In this document: positions 14,837-23,418 of the stretch, piece by piece
Numbering within the stretch: position 1 is the first letter of the stretch
Layout of the letters: each line of letters begins with the position of its first letter
Origin: Nitrospirales bacterium LBB_01
GTDB lineage: Bacteria; Nitrospirota; Thermodesulfovibrionia; Thermodesulfovibrionales; Magnetobacteriaceae
Assembly (NCBI GenBank): GCA_004376055.2
Contig: CP049016.1
Location: forward strand, 2,604,001 to 2,668,000
Direction of reading: 5' to 3'
DNA length: 64,000 nt
Position numbers and translations under genes: made by a program
Notes under the pieces: generated by a model
What the model was told of the DNA's origin: nothing
What the model saw: the letters and a program-made list of their open reading frames with translations, nothing else
Database searches by the model: none

Positions 14837-16684
14837 ATGTTATATAAAACAGAAAATTATGTAGGTTGTATTGACTACATTTACAGAACCGGATTTTCCG
14901 GCTGGGCATATAACAAGAAGACTCCTGATACTGCTGTCGACATTGAAATCTATGATGTAACAACTCAAACCCATATTGCCACTATAACGGCAGACATATA
15001 CAGAAAAGACCTTGAAGAGGCAGGCATTGGCAATGGCTGCCATGCGTTTAAATTTGATTTTCCGGCAAGTATGGCAGATGGTAAAGACCACACGATAACT
15101 GCAAAGATATTTAATACAGATTTTTCTCTGAGTGCCAGTTTTTTCACGATCAATATTCCTGTAGAAATTCAGTATGATGGCTATATTGAGAGCTTTAACA
15201 AAACGGGATTCTCAGGGTGGGCATATAACAAAAAAAGTCCCGATACTCCGGTTGATATTGAAATTTATGACGAGACAACCCAAACACATATTACCACAAT
15301 AGCAGCAGACACGTATAGAAAAGACCTTGAGGAATCAGGCTTTGGAAACGGTCGTCATGCGTTTAGGTTTGAGTTTCCACAGCACATATCAGATGGCAAA
15401 GAGCACTCTATAACTGCAAAGATTTCTAATACCGATTTCTTACTGAATACAGCTGTTGTTACACTCAATATCCCTGTTGAAAATTATTTTGACGGCTGTA
15501 TAGAAGGGTTTGACAAAACGGGATTTTCAGGGTGGGCATATAACAAAAAAAGTCCTGATACCCCGGTGAATATTGAAATTTATGATGAGACGACACAAAC
15601 TAATATTGCCACAATATCGGCAGACATATATAGAAAAGACCTTGAAGAGTCAGGTATAGGAAACGGCTGCCATGCGTTTCATTTCTATTTTCCTGAGTAT
15701 ATGGCAGATAACAAAACTCACACGATTTCCGTAAAGATTAATAATACTGATTACTTTTTAAAGAACAGTCCTTTTAGTATTGGCCTGAATATTGATATTG
15801 AGTTTATATCAGCTGACATCACTGATAACTGTAATCTGAGATGTCCTTTTTGTTCAGTCAATCGTAAAGGGTTACTTAATACCGGAGTTATGACAACAGA
15901 AACTTTTACAAAAATAATATCGTTTCTGCCATACCTGCCAGCTGGTTCATTTTATTTGTCATGCCTTCATGAGCCTACACTGCACCCTGAGCTGGCAGAA
16001 TTTCTGGAACTAATACCACCAGAGCTTCGTGACAGGGTTTTGTTTACTACAAACCTGGCTGCCAACCTCTCTGATGACATTCTTTTCGCCATGAGTAAAA
16101 GCGGCATTCATCATATTAACATTTTAGTGGATACGCTAAATCCGTCTCTGTATCCTAAATTAAGAAAAGGCGGCATTTATGATAGATTCATTAGTAATCT
16201 GGAGCGTTTAACATCGTTTTGCTCTCAGCAACATCGTGCCCCTAAACTTCACTTTATAACGGTTGCGCTAAAATCAAATATCAGTGAAATACCGGACATT
16301 GTAACTCAATGTGCTAAAAAGTACTCAGGCGTGTTTCATGAAATCAGGTATCCCTTCAATGTATCCAACATAGACAGTCAGTGGCAAAAAGAAAATTTCA
16401 TAACAGATGATGCAGATTGGGATATTTTTGATAAATCATTGAAAGACACCGGAGTAAGCTATGTTTTATGCCGCCCGCCTGAAAACTATTATGACAAAGT
16501 TGTTTCGTCAGCAGATTGTTATGAAGCAAGGCAGCATCAGACGCTTATGCTGCCGCCAGCTAAACCCATACAGTTGAGGATTGATTACAAAGGTATTATC
16601 AGGATTCTAAGCAGAGAAGAGGATTTTCATGTGAATGTTAATTTAGTGGATAACCCGGTAAGGCTAATCAGCACTTTCTTCTGA
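14837..16684 (+). CDS. Radical SAM protein with three GWAY repeats
   Basis: A 615-residue protein: three tandem GWAY units (about residues 7-110, 112-215 and 218-320), then a radical SAM domain with CNLRCPFC at C332, C336 and C339. The SCLHEPTLHPELAEFLE, FTTNLAANL and LVDTLNPSLYPKLRKGG segments align almost residue for residue with the preceding gene. As there, the C-terminal segment (LRIDYKGIIRILSREEDF) lacks auxiliary-cluster cysteines. A GGAG-type ribosome site precedes the ATG. No signal peptide, so the repeats probably act in the cytoplasm, perhaps to hold the substrate. Neighbours kup and tRNA-Ala give no functional hint. Confidence 0.85.
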   Translation: MLYKTENYVGCIDYIYRTGFSGWAYNKKTPDTAVDIEIYDVTTQTHIATITADIYRKDLEEAGIGNGCHAFKFDFPASMADGKDHTITAKIFNTDFSLSASFFTINIPVEIQYDGYIESFNKTGFSGWAYNKKSPDTPVDIEIYDETTQTHITTIAADTYRKDLEESGFGNGRHAFRFEFPQHISDGKEHSITAKISNTDFLLNTAVVTLNIPVENYFDGCIEGFDKTGFSGWAYNKKSPDTPVNIEIYDETTQTNIATISADIYRKDLEESGIGNGCHAFHFYFPEYMADNKTHTISVKINNTDYFLKNSPFSIGLNIDIEFISADITDNCNLRCPFCSVNRKGLLNTGVMTTETFTKIISFLPYLPAGSFYLSCLHEPTLHPELAEFLELIPPELRDRVLFTTNLAANLSDDILFAMSKSGIHHINILVDTLNPSLYPKLRKGGIYDRFISNLERLTSFCSQQHRAPKLHFITVALKSNISEIPDIVTQCAKKYSGVFHEIRYPFNVSNIDSQWQKENFITDDADWDIFDKSLKDTGVSYVLCRPPENYYDKVVSSADCYEARQHQTLMLPPAKPIQLRIDYKGIIRILSREEDFHVNVNLVDNPVRLISTFF

Positions 16685-16697
16685 GTACTTATAAAAC

Positions 16698-16773
<76 letters not shown>

Positions 16774-16825
16774 ATTAACTCATTAAACATTACGAGTATA
16801 ACTCCTTTACAACATTCTTGTCAAC

Positions 16826-17419
16826 TTAAATCACTTTTTTCACATAATAAGCATTATTGTTAAAGCATGTCTTACAGAGGGGTTTACCGTCTTTTTCTAT
16901 ATGTCTTAGGTCCTGAACAAATTCACCGCACTGTGAGCACTCAAGCCTTTTAAGCGGTCTACCGGGCATATCCTCAGGCGCTATGGTTACCGAGACGTCC
17001 ATTGAGTCAAACAGCTCCTCATCTTTCATAATCATATAAGCCTGAAGTTGAGCCTTATGAATATCGGTCTCGTTCGGGAAATACTCCACTGATTTAAAAC
17101 GGGCATCCTCTCTTGCCAACACTCTTACGGCACATCCGGTTTTTAAATTAACAAATGTCGCAGCCATCTTACCGTAGTCCATAAACTTAAGAGTCCGTTT
17201 ACCAAGAGTAGCGCCCGTTACGGACTGTATAGCATCAGTAGCACAGCGGTCTATCTCTACATACACGAGGAAATCTTTCCTTTCTGTACCACGGGGGTCA
17301 TCTATCCCAACGGAGTTTAGCCCTAACACTGACATCCGCACACCGAGCACTTGACCGGGACACAGATGTCCGTGAATTCTTACCGATTCCTCTAATAGTG
17401 CTTCAAAATTATATGACAT
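16826..17419 (-). CDS. FmdE family protein
   Basis: A 197-residue protein of the FmdE family, named for a subunit linked to molybdenum formylmethanofuran dehydrogenase but widespread in anaerobes that lack that enzyme. The N-terminus has HGHLCPGQVLGVRM, with the conserved His/Cys metal-binding cluster. DRCATDAIQSVTGATLGKRTL and DYGKMAATFV follow, and a C-terminal four-Cys zinc ribbon (CSQC...CKTC, residues ~160-183) closes the protein. Its ATG directly follows the TAA of the carbonic anhydrase gene, so it ends a four-gene minus-strand operon starting with cheV. Partner enzyme not identified here. Confidence 0.88.
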   Translation of the reverse strand: MSYNFEALLEESVRIHGHLCPGQVLGVRMSVLGLNSVGIDDPRGTERKDFLVYVEIDRCATDAIQSVTGATLGKRTLKFMDYGKMAATFVNLKTGCAVRVLAREDARFKSVEYFPNETDIHKAQLQAYMIMKDEELFDSMDVSVTIAPEDMPGRPLKRLECSQCGEFVQDLRHIEKDGKPLCKTCFNNNAYYVKKVI

Positions 17420-18085
17420 TTATACCCTGATAATTTTCCCAGTAGAGATAGAATAATATGCTCCCAGCACGTTAACTTTCCCTTCTTTAAGCTCCTTAGC
17501 AACAACAGGGCTTTTAGTGGAAATCTCTCTGGTTACATTTCTTACATTTTCAATAATGGCGTTATAGAGAACGTCTCCGCCGGCTTTTGTATTTTTCTTA
17601 GCAGTATGAACTGCAGGCAGGATTTTATCCACAATTGAGCCGATATTGCCATGCACTTTGCCCTTTGCTTCAAGAGTTGCCTTTACCGCTCCACAACTTT
17701 CGTGGCCAACAACTACAACGATTGGGCTATGCAGATGTTCAACGGCATATTCAATGCTCCCCAGTGCTATCTTATCTACTACGTTTCCTGCGGTGCGTAT
17801 CACAAATATCTCCCCCAAATCCTCATCAAAGACAATTTCAGGGTCCACCCGTGAATCCGAACATGTCACTATGACGGCAAACGGGTGCTGACCTTTAGAA
17901 AGTTCGCTTAGTTTAGCGGAGCTTGAGTCACGCTGTTTAAACTCTCCTTTGGTAAACCTTTCGTTACCCTCCATCAGCTTCTTTACCTCAGCTTCAAAAT
18001 CCTTATCTGCAAAAACCAGTTTTGGAATAGAAGCGCTAAAAGCCACTGCTGCAACAGCTAATTTAATAAAATCTCTTCTTTCCAT
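17420..18085 (-). CDS. Tat-exported beta-carbonic anhydrase
   Basis: A 221-residue beta-class carbonic anhydrase, interconverting CO2 and bicarbonate. The zinc ligands are C75 (in CSDSR, with the catalytic Asp77-Arg79 dyad), H128 and C131 (GHESCGAVKA). Unlike cytoplasmic family members it begins MERRDFIKLAVAAVAFSAS, a twin-arginine signal, so it is probably folded in the cytoplasm and exported to the periplasm. The start has a good AGGAGG site. It lies between cbiC and the fmdE homologue in one operon. Confidence 0.9.
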   Translation of the reverse strand: MERRDFIKLAVAAVAFSASIPKLVFADKDFEAEVKKLMEGNERFTKGEFKQRDSSSAKLSELSKGQHPFAVIVTCSDSRVDPEIVFDEDLGEIFVIRTAGNVVDKIALGSIEYAVEHLHSPIVVVVGHESCGAVKATLEAKGKVHGNIGSIVDKILPAVHTAKKNTKAGGDVLYNAIIENVRNVTREISTKSPVVAKELKEGKVNVLGAYYSISTGKIIRV

Positions 18086-18123
18086 GTAATCCTCCTGTTT
18101 TAAGTGTACAATATCAGGTTAGC

Positions 18124-18750
18124 TTATTTATTCTCGCCGGCGATAATAACGAGGGCATTTATGATTGCGGCAGCAACAGGAGAACCCCCTTTTTTGCCCA
18201 GACAGGTGATAAATGGGTAGTTTTTTTGCGAAAGCATATCTTTTGATTCCTCTGCCTTTACAAAACCAACTGGTACACCAATAACCAGTGCTGGTGAAAA
18301 TCCCCCGGCATCTATAATCTCCATAGTTTTTATAAGAGCCGTTGGCGCATTGCCAATAGCAATTATGCCTATGTTTGAAGCCGTACCCTCAGACAAAATC
18401 ATCTGAAAGGCCGCCTCTGCCCTGGTTAATGAAAACCTCAATGCAGTCTGTTCCACATCCTCATCTGAAATTCTGCAAACTACATTGCAGCCAAACTTAG
18501 CAAGCGCTTTTTTGTTTACACCGGCAGCCACCATCTTGACATCAACCACTATGTCCAATCCCCGTCTTATTGCCTCAACACCGCACTTTACAGCATCAGG
18601 GTGGAATCTGATTGTATCTTCAAACTGAAAATCCCCTGTAGCATGGATTATTCGTTTCACTATCGGCAAATGAAAACTGTCAAAATCCTTTTTCATTTCT
18701 TTTCCAATAAGGTTAAAACTGTCTTTCTCTATTAAAGGTCCTTTTTTCAT
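18124..18750 (-). CDS. cbiC: Precorrin-8X methylmutase CbiC/CobH
   Basis: A 208-residue enzyme that moves a methyl group from C-11 to C-12 of (cobalt-)precorrin-8 in cobalamin synthesis. Family marks are the RIIHATGDFQFEDTIRFHPDAV block with the catalytic His, the DVKMVAAG loop and the C-terminal VGVPVGFVKAEESK segment. No other cobalamin gene is in the window. It sits 15 bases after cheV and upstream of the carbonic anhydrase, an unusual genomic setting. An AAGGTGG ribosome site precedes the ATG. Confidence 0.92.
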   Translation of the reverse strand: MKKGPLIEKDSFNLIGKEMKKDFDSFHLPIVKRIIHATGDFQFEDTIRFHPDAVKCGVEAIRRGLDIVVDVKMVAAGVNKKALAKFGCNVVCRISDEDVEQTALRFSLTRAEAAFQMILSEGTASNIGIIAIGNAPTALIKTMEIIDAGGFSPALVIGVPVGFVKAEESKDMLSQKNYPFITCLGKKGGSPVAAAIINALVIIAGENK

Positions 18751-18765
18751 CGCTTACCACCTTAG

Positions 18766-19725
18766 TTATTTAAAAAACCGTGAAACCTCCGATATTAAAT
18801 TCGCAACGTCAAACTTTATAAGGTAGCCCTCAGCACCAACTACCTTAGCCTTTTCCTTGTTCTCAGCTCCGCTTAACGACGTGTTCACTATGATTGGTAT
18901 TTTCTGTAACAATGGGTTAGTCTTAACGTTTTTTGTAAAAGTAAGCCCATCCATCTCCGGCATTTCAACATCGGAAATTATTAGATTAATAAAGGTCTCT
19001 ATAGGTTGATCTCCTATTTTTTTCTGAAAATCAAAAAGAAGCTGGAGAGCCTGCTTGCCGTCCACTGCCTCCATTATAGTAAGGCCTATGTTTTCAAGGG
19101 TGTCTTTTAGAATTCGCCGTGCTACCGACGAGTCATCAACAATTAAAACATTACCGCTTAGTTTTTTCTTATCTGTTTTCCTCACATCATCCATAGATAT
19201 TCCAGGTTTTGGCACCAATGCCCCGATGTCCTGTATAACGCTTTCAAGGTCCAAAATTAGAAGCAGCCCCTCACCCTCTTCAATCTTTGTGACTCCGGTT
19301 ATTTTACCGCCGTGCTTAGATTGCAAAAGCTGAGGTGGCGGTTTTATCATATCCCACTTAATACGCCTGATTCTTTCCACGTCATGCACTATCATTCCAA
19401 CCGTTGTGCCAAGCATCTCAAGCACTATCACTTTTGGCCGTATTTCAATGTCCGGCAAAACCAGCTTCATCCACCGCCCCAGGTCCACTATTGGAATAAC
19501 CTCCCCTCTGACCTCAGCCATAGAATCAGCGTAATCAGGCGTATCTGGCACTGTCGTTACAGAAGGCATTGGAATTATTTCCCGCACTTTTGCTACATTA
19601 ACTCCATATATCCTCGTTTCCATATGTCCGGTATCACGTTTTGTAAACATTTTGAAAACAACCAACTCCATCTCATTTGTGCCTACCTTTAGAACCTCAG
19701 GCAATGCACCGATCCCATGCGCCAT
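18766..19725 (-). CDS. cheV: CheV-type chemotaxis coupling protein
   Basis: A 319-residue protein joining an N-terminal CheW-like domain (residues ~15-160, with the ADSMAEVRGEVIPIVDLGRW block) to a C-terminal receiver domain (from VLIVDDSSVARRIL). The receiver has the acidic DD pair, the phospho-acceptor Asp in SDVEMPEMDG, the conserved Thr/Ser in NTSLSG and Lys in LIKFD. CheV couples chemoreceptors to CheA and adapts by phosphorylation. AAGGAGGTG lies 5 bases before the ATG. It leads the operon with cbiC, the carbonic anhydrase and the fmdE homologue; no other chemotaxis genes are nearby. Confidence 0.9.
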   Translation of the reverse strand: MAHGIGALPEVLKVGTNEMELVVFKMFTKRDTGHMETRIYGVNVAKVREIIPMPSVTTVPDTPDYADSMAEVRGEVIPIVDLGRWMKLVLPDIEIRPKVIVLEMLGTTVGMIVHDVERIRRIKWDMIKPPPQLLQSKHGGKITGVTKIEEGEGLLLILDLESVIQDIGALVPKPGISMDDVRKTDKKKLSGNVLIVDDSSVARRILKDTLENIGLTIMEAVDGKQALQLLFDFQKKIGDQPIETFINLIISDVEMPEMDGLTFTKNVKTNPLLQKIPIIVNTSLSGAENKEKAKVVGAEGYLIKFDVANLISEVSRFFK

Positions 19726-19809
19726 CAGGCACCTCCTTGCTTACTAAGCTCCTCTGTCACAACCATAATACGTTATAACATTCTGATTAAATTGTCAAAT
19801 GCTTAAAAA

Positions 19810-20874
19810 TTATTCCGGTATTCTGCCAAAAAAATAAGCGGCGACAGCGCCAAAGGAGGCAGGAATTAGCCATGCAGAGAGCACAGCCGGCAGTATGCCG
19901 GAATATCCAAGGGATATTGACATGGCAAAAAATATCCAGTATATCAGGCTTATGGCGATGGAAAGCCCCACATTAATTATGTTGCCTCCCATCTTAAATC
20001 GTGCTGATATGGATAGACCCAACAGCACCATAACCATGCAGGTAAACGGATACGACAACTTAGAGTTTAAGTCAACAAGCACCCGTTGGTTGTTATAACC
20101 TGCGGCTTTCAATCTGAGGTTATATCTGTATAAATCCAAAAAGTGCATTTCATCGGAGATCATAACGCTTTCGTCATAGATATTAGTTGTTTTAAAGTCT
20201 TTAAAATGCAAATCTTTGACTTTTGAAGCAGTCATCGCAAGAAGGTCATATTTCAATGCCTCATCCATAACCCACTGGTTATCTTTATAGTAGCAGCGTT
20301 TAGCTTTTATGATTTCAACCAGTTTACTGCCAGAAGCTATAAAAACGCTGACATCTGTCAGCGATTTATCCTCAGGATGATATAGGGCAGCGTTTATGAT
20401 CATATCCTTTTTTTCCATAAACCATACATCCTCGGTCTTATACATTAAGCGTTGTTTTTTGTTTTTAATTTTGAAAAGCAGATTGTTTGCATAGAGATTA
20501 AACTTGGCTGCAACAAACTCATCAACGGCAAAATCAACGAACGAAACAAGCAGAGCCAGCATAATGATAGGCAAAAACAGCTTCTTTAACCGTCCTCCTG
20601 AGGCTTTAACTGCAACGAGTTCGCCGATTTTAGAGGCCTGGCCAAAGACAATAAGCACGGCCATCAGAACAGCCATGGGGAGGAGATATTTTAAGTATCT
20701 TGGCAGCACGTAAACCCAGTAGAGTGCAAAATCATTGAAACCGGGCGAAAATTTGATCAGTTTATCAAGTTTGTCTATAACCTCAAACATTGCAATCAGA
20801 CAGGAGAGCCCAAGCGAGACTATAAAAATAACCGTGACGGTCTCTTTTATATATTGCCGGAGGAGGATTTTCAT
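19810..20874 (-). CDS. lptG: LPS export permease LptG
   Basis: A YjgP/YjgQ-type permease of the LptB2FG transporter that extracts lipopolysaccharide from the inner membrane. From the ATG at 20874 the product is 354 residues: an N-terminal amphipathic start MKILLRQYIKETV, three membrane segments, a periplasmic beta-jellyroll region, then three more membrane segments. The ATG overlaps the lptF stop as ATGA, which fixes the start; a longer frame reaching 20937 would run far back into lptF. Being second in the pair and carrying the LNSKLSYPFTCMVMVLLGLSISAR segment fits LptG rather than LptF. Confidence 0.88.
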   Translation of the reverse strand: MKILLRQYIKETVTVIFIVSLGLSCLIAMFEVIDKLDKLIKFSPGFNDFALYWVYVLPRYLKYLLPMAVLMAVLIVFGQASKIGELVAVKASGGRLKKLFLPIIMLALLVSFVDFAVDEFVAAKFNLYANNLLFKIKNKKQRLMYKTEDVWFMEKKDMIINAALYHPEDKSLTDVSVFIASGSKLVEIIKAKRCYYKDNQWVMDEALKYDLLAMTASKVKDLHFKDFKTTNIYDESVMISDEMHFLDLYRYNLRLKAAGYNNQRVLVDLNSKLSYPFTCMVMVLLGLSISARFKMGGNIINVGLSIAISLIYWIFFAMSISLGYSGILPAVLSAWLIPASFGAVAAYFFGRIPE

Positions 20875-21947
20875 CGTCTGGTGGCCTTGATAAAGAAGAT
20901 AGAAGTGAAAATCAGAAGAGCTGTAAGAGGGAGCCATCCGCTGACATAATGTGGTAGTTTTCCAGTTCTGGCAAGTTTTTCAAAGTAAATAAGACTGCTG
21001 TAATAGAGCAGAAAAACTACCATAGCAAGGCTTAGCTCTCCCAGTCTGCCTGTTTTTTTAGAGAGGAGGGAGATTGAGGGAGCAAGAGCACTAAGAATAA
21101 GCACTATCAGAGGAAGTGCCAGTCTTCTGTGGAATTCCAAAAAAACCTGTACCCTTTCATCTCCTTTTGTCTCTTTAGCTCTACTAAGTACTTCAAATGG
21201 GGTCAGTTCGCTTATCTGAGAGTTGACCTGATGGGTCATAGTTAGTATCATGTTGTAATTGTCAAAGGTTATTTTAGTTATATCGGTTTGATCAGGAAGA
21301 TAAATCTCTCCCTCTTTAAGGTTGAAACCTATTTTAGTGCCTCCGTAAACAGATATCTTCCCTTCTTTTGCAAATATAGTTCCCGGCCGCGTTGGATCTC
21401 TCTTATCGTAAATAAATATCTCGTTAAGCGTGTCTTCAGTAGGTTTCTTTTTTACCAGAATAACAACGTCTTTAAACAGCGAATAAAAGTTTCCCTCCCT
21501 GATAGCACGAGGAGATTTTGTAGTAATCAGCTCTGTGATTTTGATGCGAAGCTCTTTGGCTGTTTCAGGGCCCAGGTAAAAACTGTTAAAAATACTTAAA
21601 ATGAAACACAGAATGCCTAATGCAAATACTGGTCTTGAGATAGATACAAAGGACATGCCGGAGGAGCGTAAAATGGTAAGTTCATTGTCAGATGTAAGCC
21701 GTCCGTAAGTAAACAATACCGCTGACATTAAAGACATTGGGATAGTCAGTAAAAATAGCTGCGGCTGAATCAGCACTATAATGCCTGCAAAATCCAATAG
21801 TGTGGCTCCTACGCCTGATAGCAGGATACTGAACTTCAGGATCCTCTCCATCATTAGTACCATGTTAAATGCAAGCAGGCTTAAAACAAAGTTATTGAAA
21901 AGCTCTCTAACTATGTATTTCTCTATGAGTTTTACTTTAAGTTCCAC
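20871..21947 (-). CDS. lptF: LPS export permease LptF
   Basis: A 358-residue permease, partner of LptG in the LPS export ABC transporter. It begins IEKYIVRELFNNFVLSLLAFN (first membrane helix), has a large periplasmic domain (about residues 120-260) and C-terminal helices with FLEFHRRLALPLIVLILSALAP, a segment typical of YjgP/YjgQ proteins. The start is GTG at 21947, with only a weak ribosome site. Its presence shows the organism has an LPS outer membrane. Confidence 0.88.
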   Translation of the reverse strand: MELKVKLIEKYIVRELFNNFVLSLLAFNMVLMMERILKFSILLSGVGATLLDFAGIIVLIQPQLFLLTIPMSLMSAVLFTYGRLTSDNELTILRSSGMSFVSISRPVFALGILCFILSIFNSFYLGPETAKELRIKITELITTKSPRAIREGNFYSLFKDVVILVKKKPTEDTLNEIFIYDKRDPTRPGTIFAKEGKISVYGGTKIGFNLKEGEIYLPDQTDITKITFDNYNMILTMTHQVNSQISELTPFEVLSRAKETKGDERVQVFLEFHRRLALPLIVLILSALAPSISLLSKKTGRLGELSLAMVVFLLYYSSLIYFEKLARTGKLPHYVSGWLPLTALLIFTSIFFIKATRR

Positions 21948-22063
21948 AACTATGCTATATTAGCAAAATTGCAGCAAAAAAAACGTCATTGTAATAACGC
22001 AAGTTGGGTGGTATCGTAAATGTTAAATTATGCTTATTGATTTAAGAGCAGTGGTTTTGACGA

Positions 22064-22855
22064 TTACTTATTCTCAATCGCTTTTAGCAGTTCCTCGGTT
22101 TTCATGTTGCCACGGTATTGTCTGCCATCCGGTAAAATGACTGTAGGAGTGCCGGTTATGCCAAGTTTGTTCCCAAGTTTTATATTATCATCCACTGCTT
22201 TTGTGCTGCAGTTTTCCTCCGGTATTTCTTTTTTTTCTGCTGCATCGTCAAGGAGTTTCATAGACTTCGTACACATTATGGAGACTGCCTTTTTGTAGGA
22301 GTCCGGATGAATTTCCGTAAGAGGAAACAGCATGATGTAAAAAGCAATATCATCTCTTTCAGCAACAACCTGTTTTAAATCTCCGTGAAGTTTCTGACAA
22401 AATGGACAGTCAGGGTCGGTAAACACAATTATTTTGTACTTAGCTTTTTTACTCCCAAGCACAATTGCATTCTTTGTCGGTATGGATTTATAATCAAATT
22501 TCTTTAGCTCACCCATTCGCTTATCGGTAAGGTTTTCTTTAGTTTTTAACTTAAGAATATTTCCCAGTATTACGTTTCCTTTTGAGTAATCAAGATACAC
22601 CACGCCGTCTTTCTGATGCCCCTCCTTATCCTCAGCCTTTATGGTTATCTCCCACAAACCCTTAGATGGCGCTACTTGAATCTTTTTTACAGTGATGGCA
22701 GGCCCAAGCTGCTTAAGAATGTCTGTAGCCTCCTCCTCGGTTAACGTGTGACACGCCGCACAATTTGTATCGCACCCGCTCATTCCCTCGGCTGAAGCAA
22801 TGTAATAAAACATCACTGCCGTCAAAAGCAAACTCAGCAACACCAATTTTTTCAT
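22064..22855 (-). CDS. DsbC-like disulfide isomerase with CxxCH motif
   Basis: A 263-residue exported thioredoxin-fold protein. The signal peptide (residues 1-22, ending ASA) is followed by C28, C32-A-A-C35-H36, which is a c-type haem binding motif (CxxCH) not present in E. coli DsbC. A DsbC/G-like linker or dimerisation domain covers about residues 38-120. The thioredoxin domain carries the active site C150-P-F-C153, and the cis-Pro loop GITGTPTVILPDGR is near the end. Likely role: periplasmic disulfide isomerisation or c-cytochrome maturation. Whether C32/C35/H36 binds haem or serves redox relay is open. The gene is monocistronic. Confidence 0.83.
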   Translation of the reverse strand: MKKLVLLSLLLTAVMFYYIASAEGMSGCDTNCAACHTLTEEEATDILKQLGPAITVKKIQVAPSKGLWEITIKAEDKEGHQKDGVVYLDYSKGNVILGNILKLKTKENLTDKRMGELKKFDYKSIPTKNAIVLGSKKAKYKIIVFTDPDCPFCQKLHGDLKQVVAERDDIAFYIMLFPLTEIHPDSYKKAVSIMCTKSMKLLDDAAEKKEIPEENCSTKAVDDNIKLGNKLGITGTPTVILPDGRQYRGNMKTEELLKAIENK

Positions 22856-22929
22856 TACGTTTTATACCACAAAGCCGGATATTTAGTCAATGTTACCAGT
22901 CAAAAAATTTTTTATCGTACAGGATTTAT

Positions 22930-22959
22930 TTGATTTTACTTAGAAATACCGGCTATACT
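22930..22959 (+). promoter_or_regulatory. Promoter, copy 1 of a duplicated upstream region
   Basis: TTGATT (22930-22935), 18 bases, TATACT (22954-22959). The block TTGATTTTAC...GGCTATACTTAAAG is nearly repeated at 27918-27952 ahead of the FHA-kinase gene. Conservation of both boxes between copies supports promoter function. Confidence 0.6.
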
Positions 22960-23022
22960 TAAAGACAGGATTTGCAAAGGAACACAGTGTAATGTAATAA
23001 ATAATCAGGGAAAGGGTGATTT

Positions 23023-23286
23023 GTGGAACTAAATGATAAAGAAACAAAGTTTATAAACCGTTTGATTAGGAGAAAAATCTACTTTCTTATCTTTAGTGTA
23101 TCAAGCAGCTTGATGGGAGTTTCGCTTCTGATTTACCATTTAATCAACAAAAACTTAAACGGGCCCACGTTTGTACTGGTTGTATTTATACTGCTTTCTG
23201 GCAGACAAAATCTAAGGCAATATAGAATATCGCAGCTGTTGGCTAAAGTTAAACCTCTCATATTTGTCAACAATCAGGAGCAGTAA
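23023..23286 (+). CDS. Small two-helix membrane protein
   Basis: An 87-residue protein: a charged N-terminus (LNDKETKFINRLIRRK), two hydrophobic segments (about residues 19-38 and 47-62) and a basic C-terminal tail. The start is GTG at 23023, with GGGAAAGGGTG upstream. I do not recognise a family. It follows the duplicated promoter and precedes an FHA-gene remnant, so it may have been inserted into or beside an FHA-kinase copy. Confidence 0.5.
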   Translation: MELNDKETKFINRLIRRKIYFLIFSVSSSLMGVSLLIYHLINKNLNGPTFVLVVFILLSGRQNLRQYRISQLLAKVKPLIFVNNQEQ

Positions 23287-23289
23287 GGC

Positions 23290-23412
23290 ATGTCCGGGAT
23301 GTTGTCAAGCACTGACGGATCAATTTCCAGCAGCCACTGTAAGATTGAGATGACGGCAAACCAGATTTACACAGCGATAGATCCGGCTATTGTTGAAAAT
23401 TTGTGGCGGTAG
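23290..23412 (+). pseudogene. Remnant of an FHA-domain gene
   Basis: A 40-codon frame reading MSGMLSSTDGSISSSHCKIE and so on. Its MSG start and its TDGSIS-SHCK-EMT-NQ stretch match the intact FHA-kinase gene at 28006 (MSG...; TDGSISRSHCKLEMTENQ at 28126-28181), with the ~35 codons between removed and everything downstream lost. It shows that an FHA-kinase copy once stood here, just upstream of the restriction-modification cassette. Confidence 0.7.
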
Positions 23413-23418
23413 GACACT

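Noticed and set aside
12844-15780. CRISPR-like or DNA tandem repeat array
   Set aside because: The repetition is at the protein level in ~300-base units, inside open frames, with no short repeat-spacer pattern.
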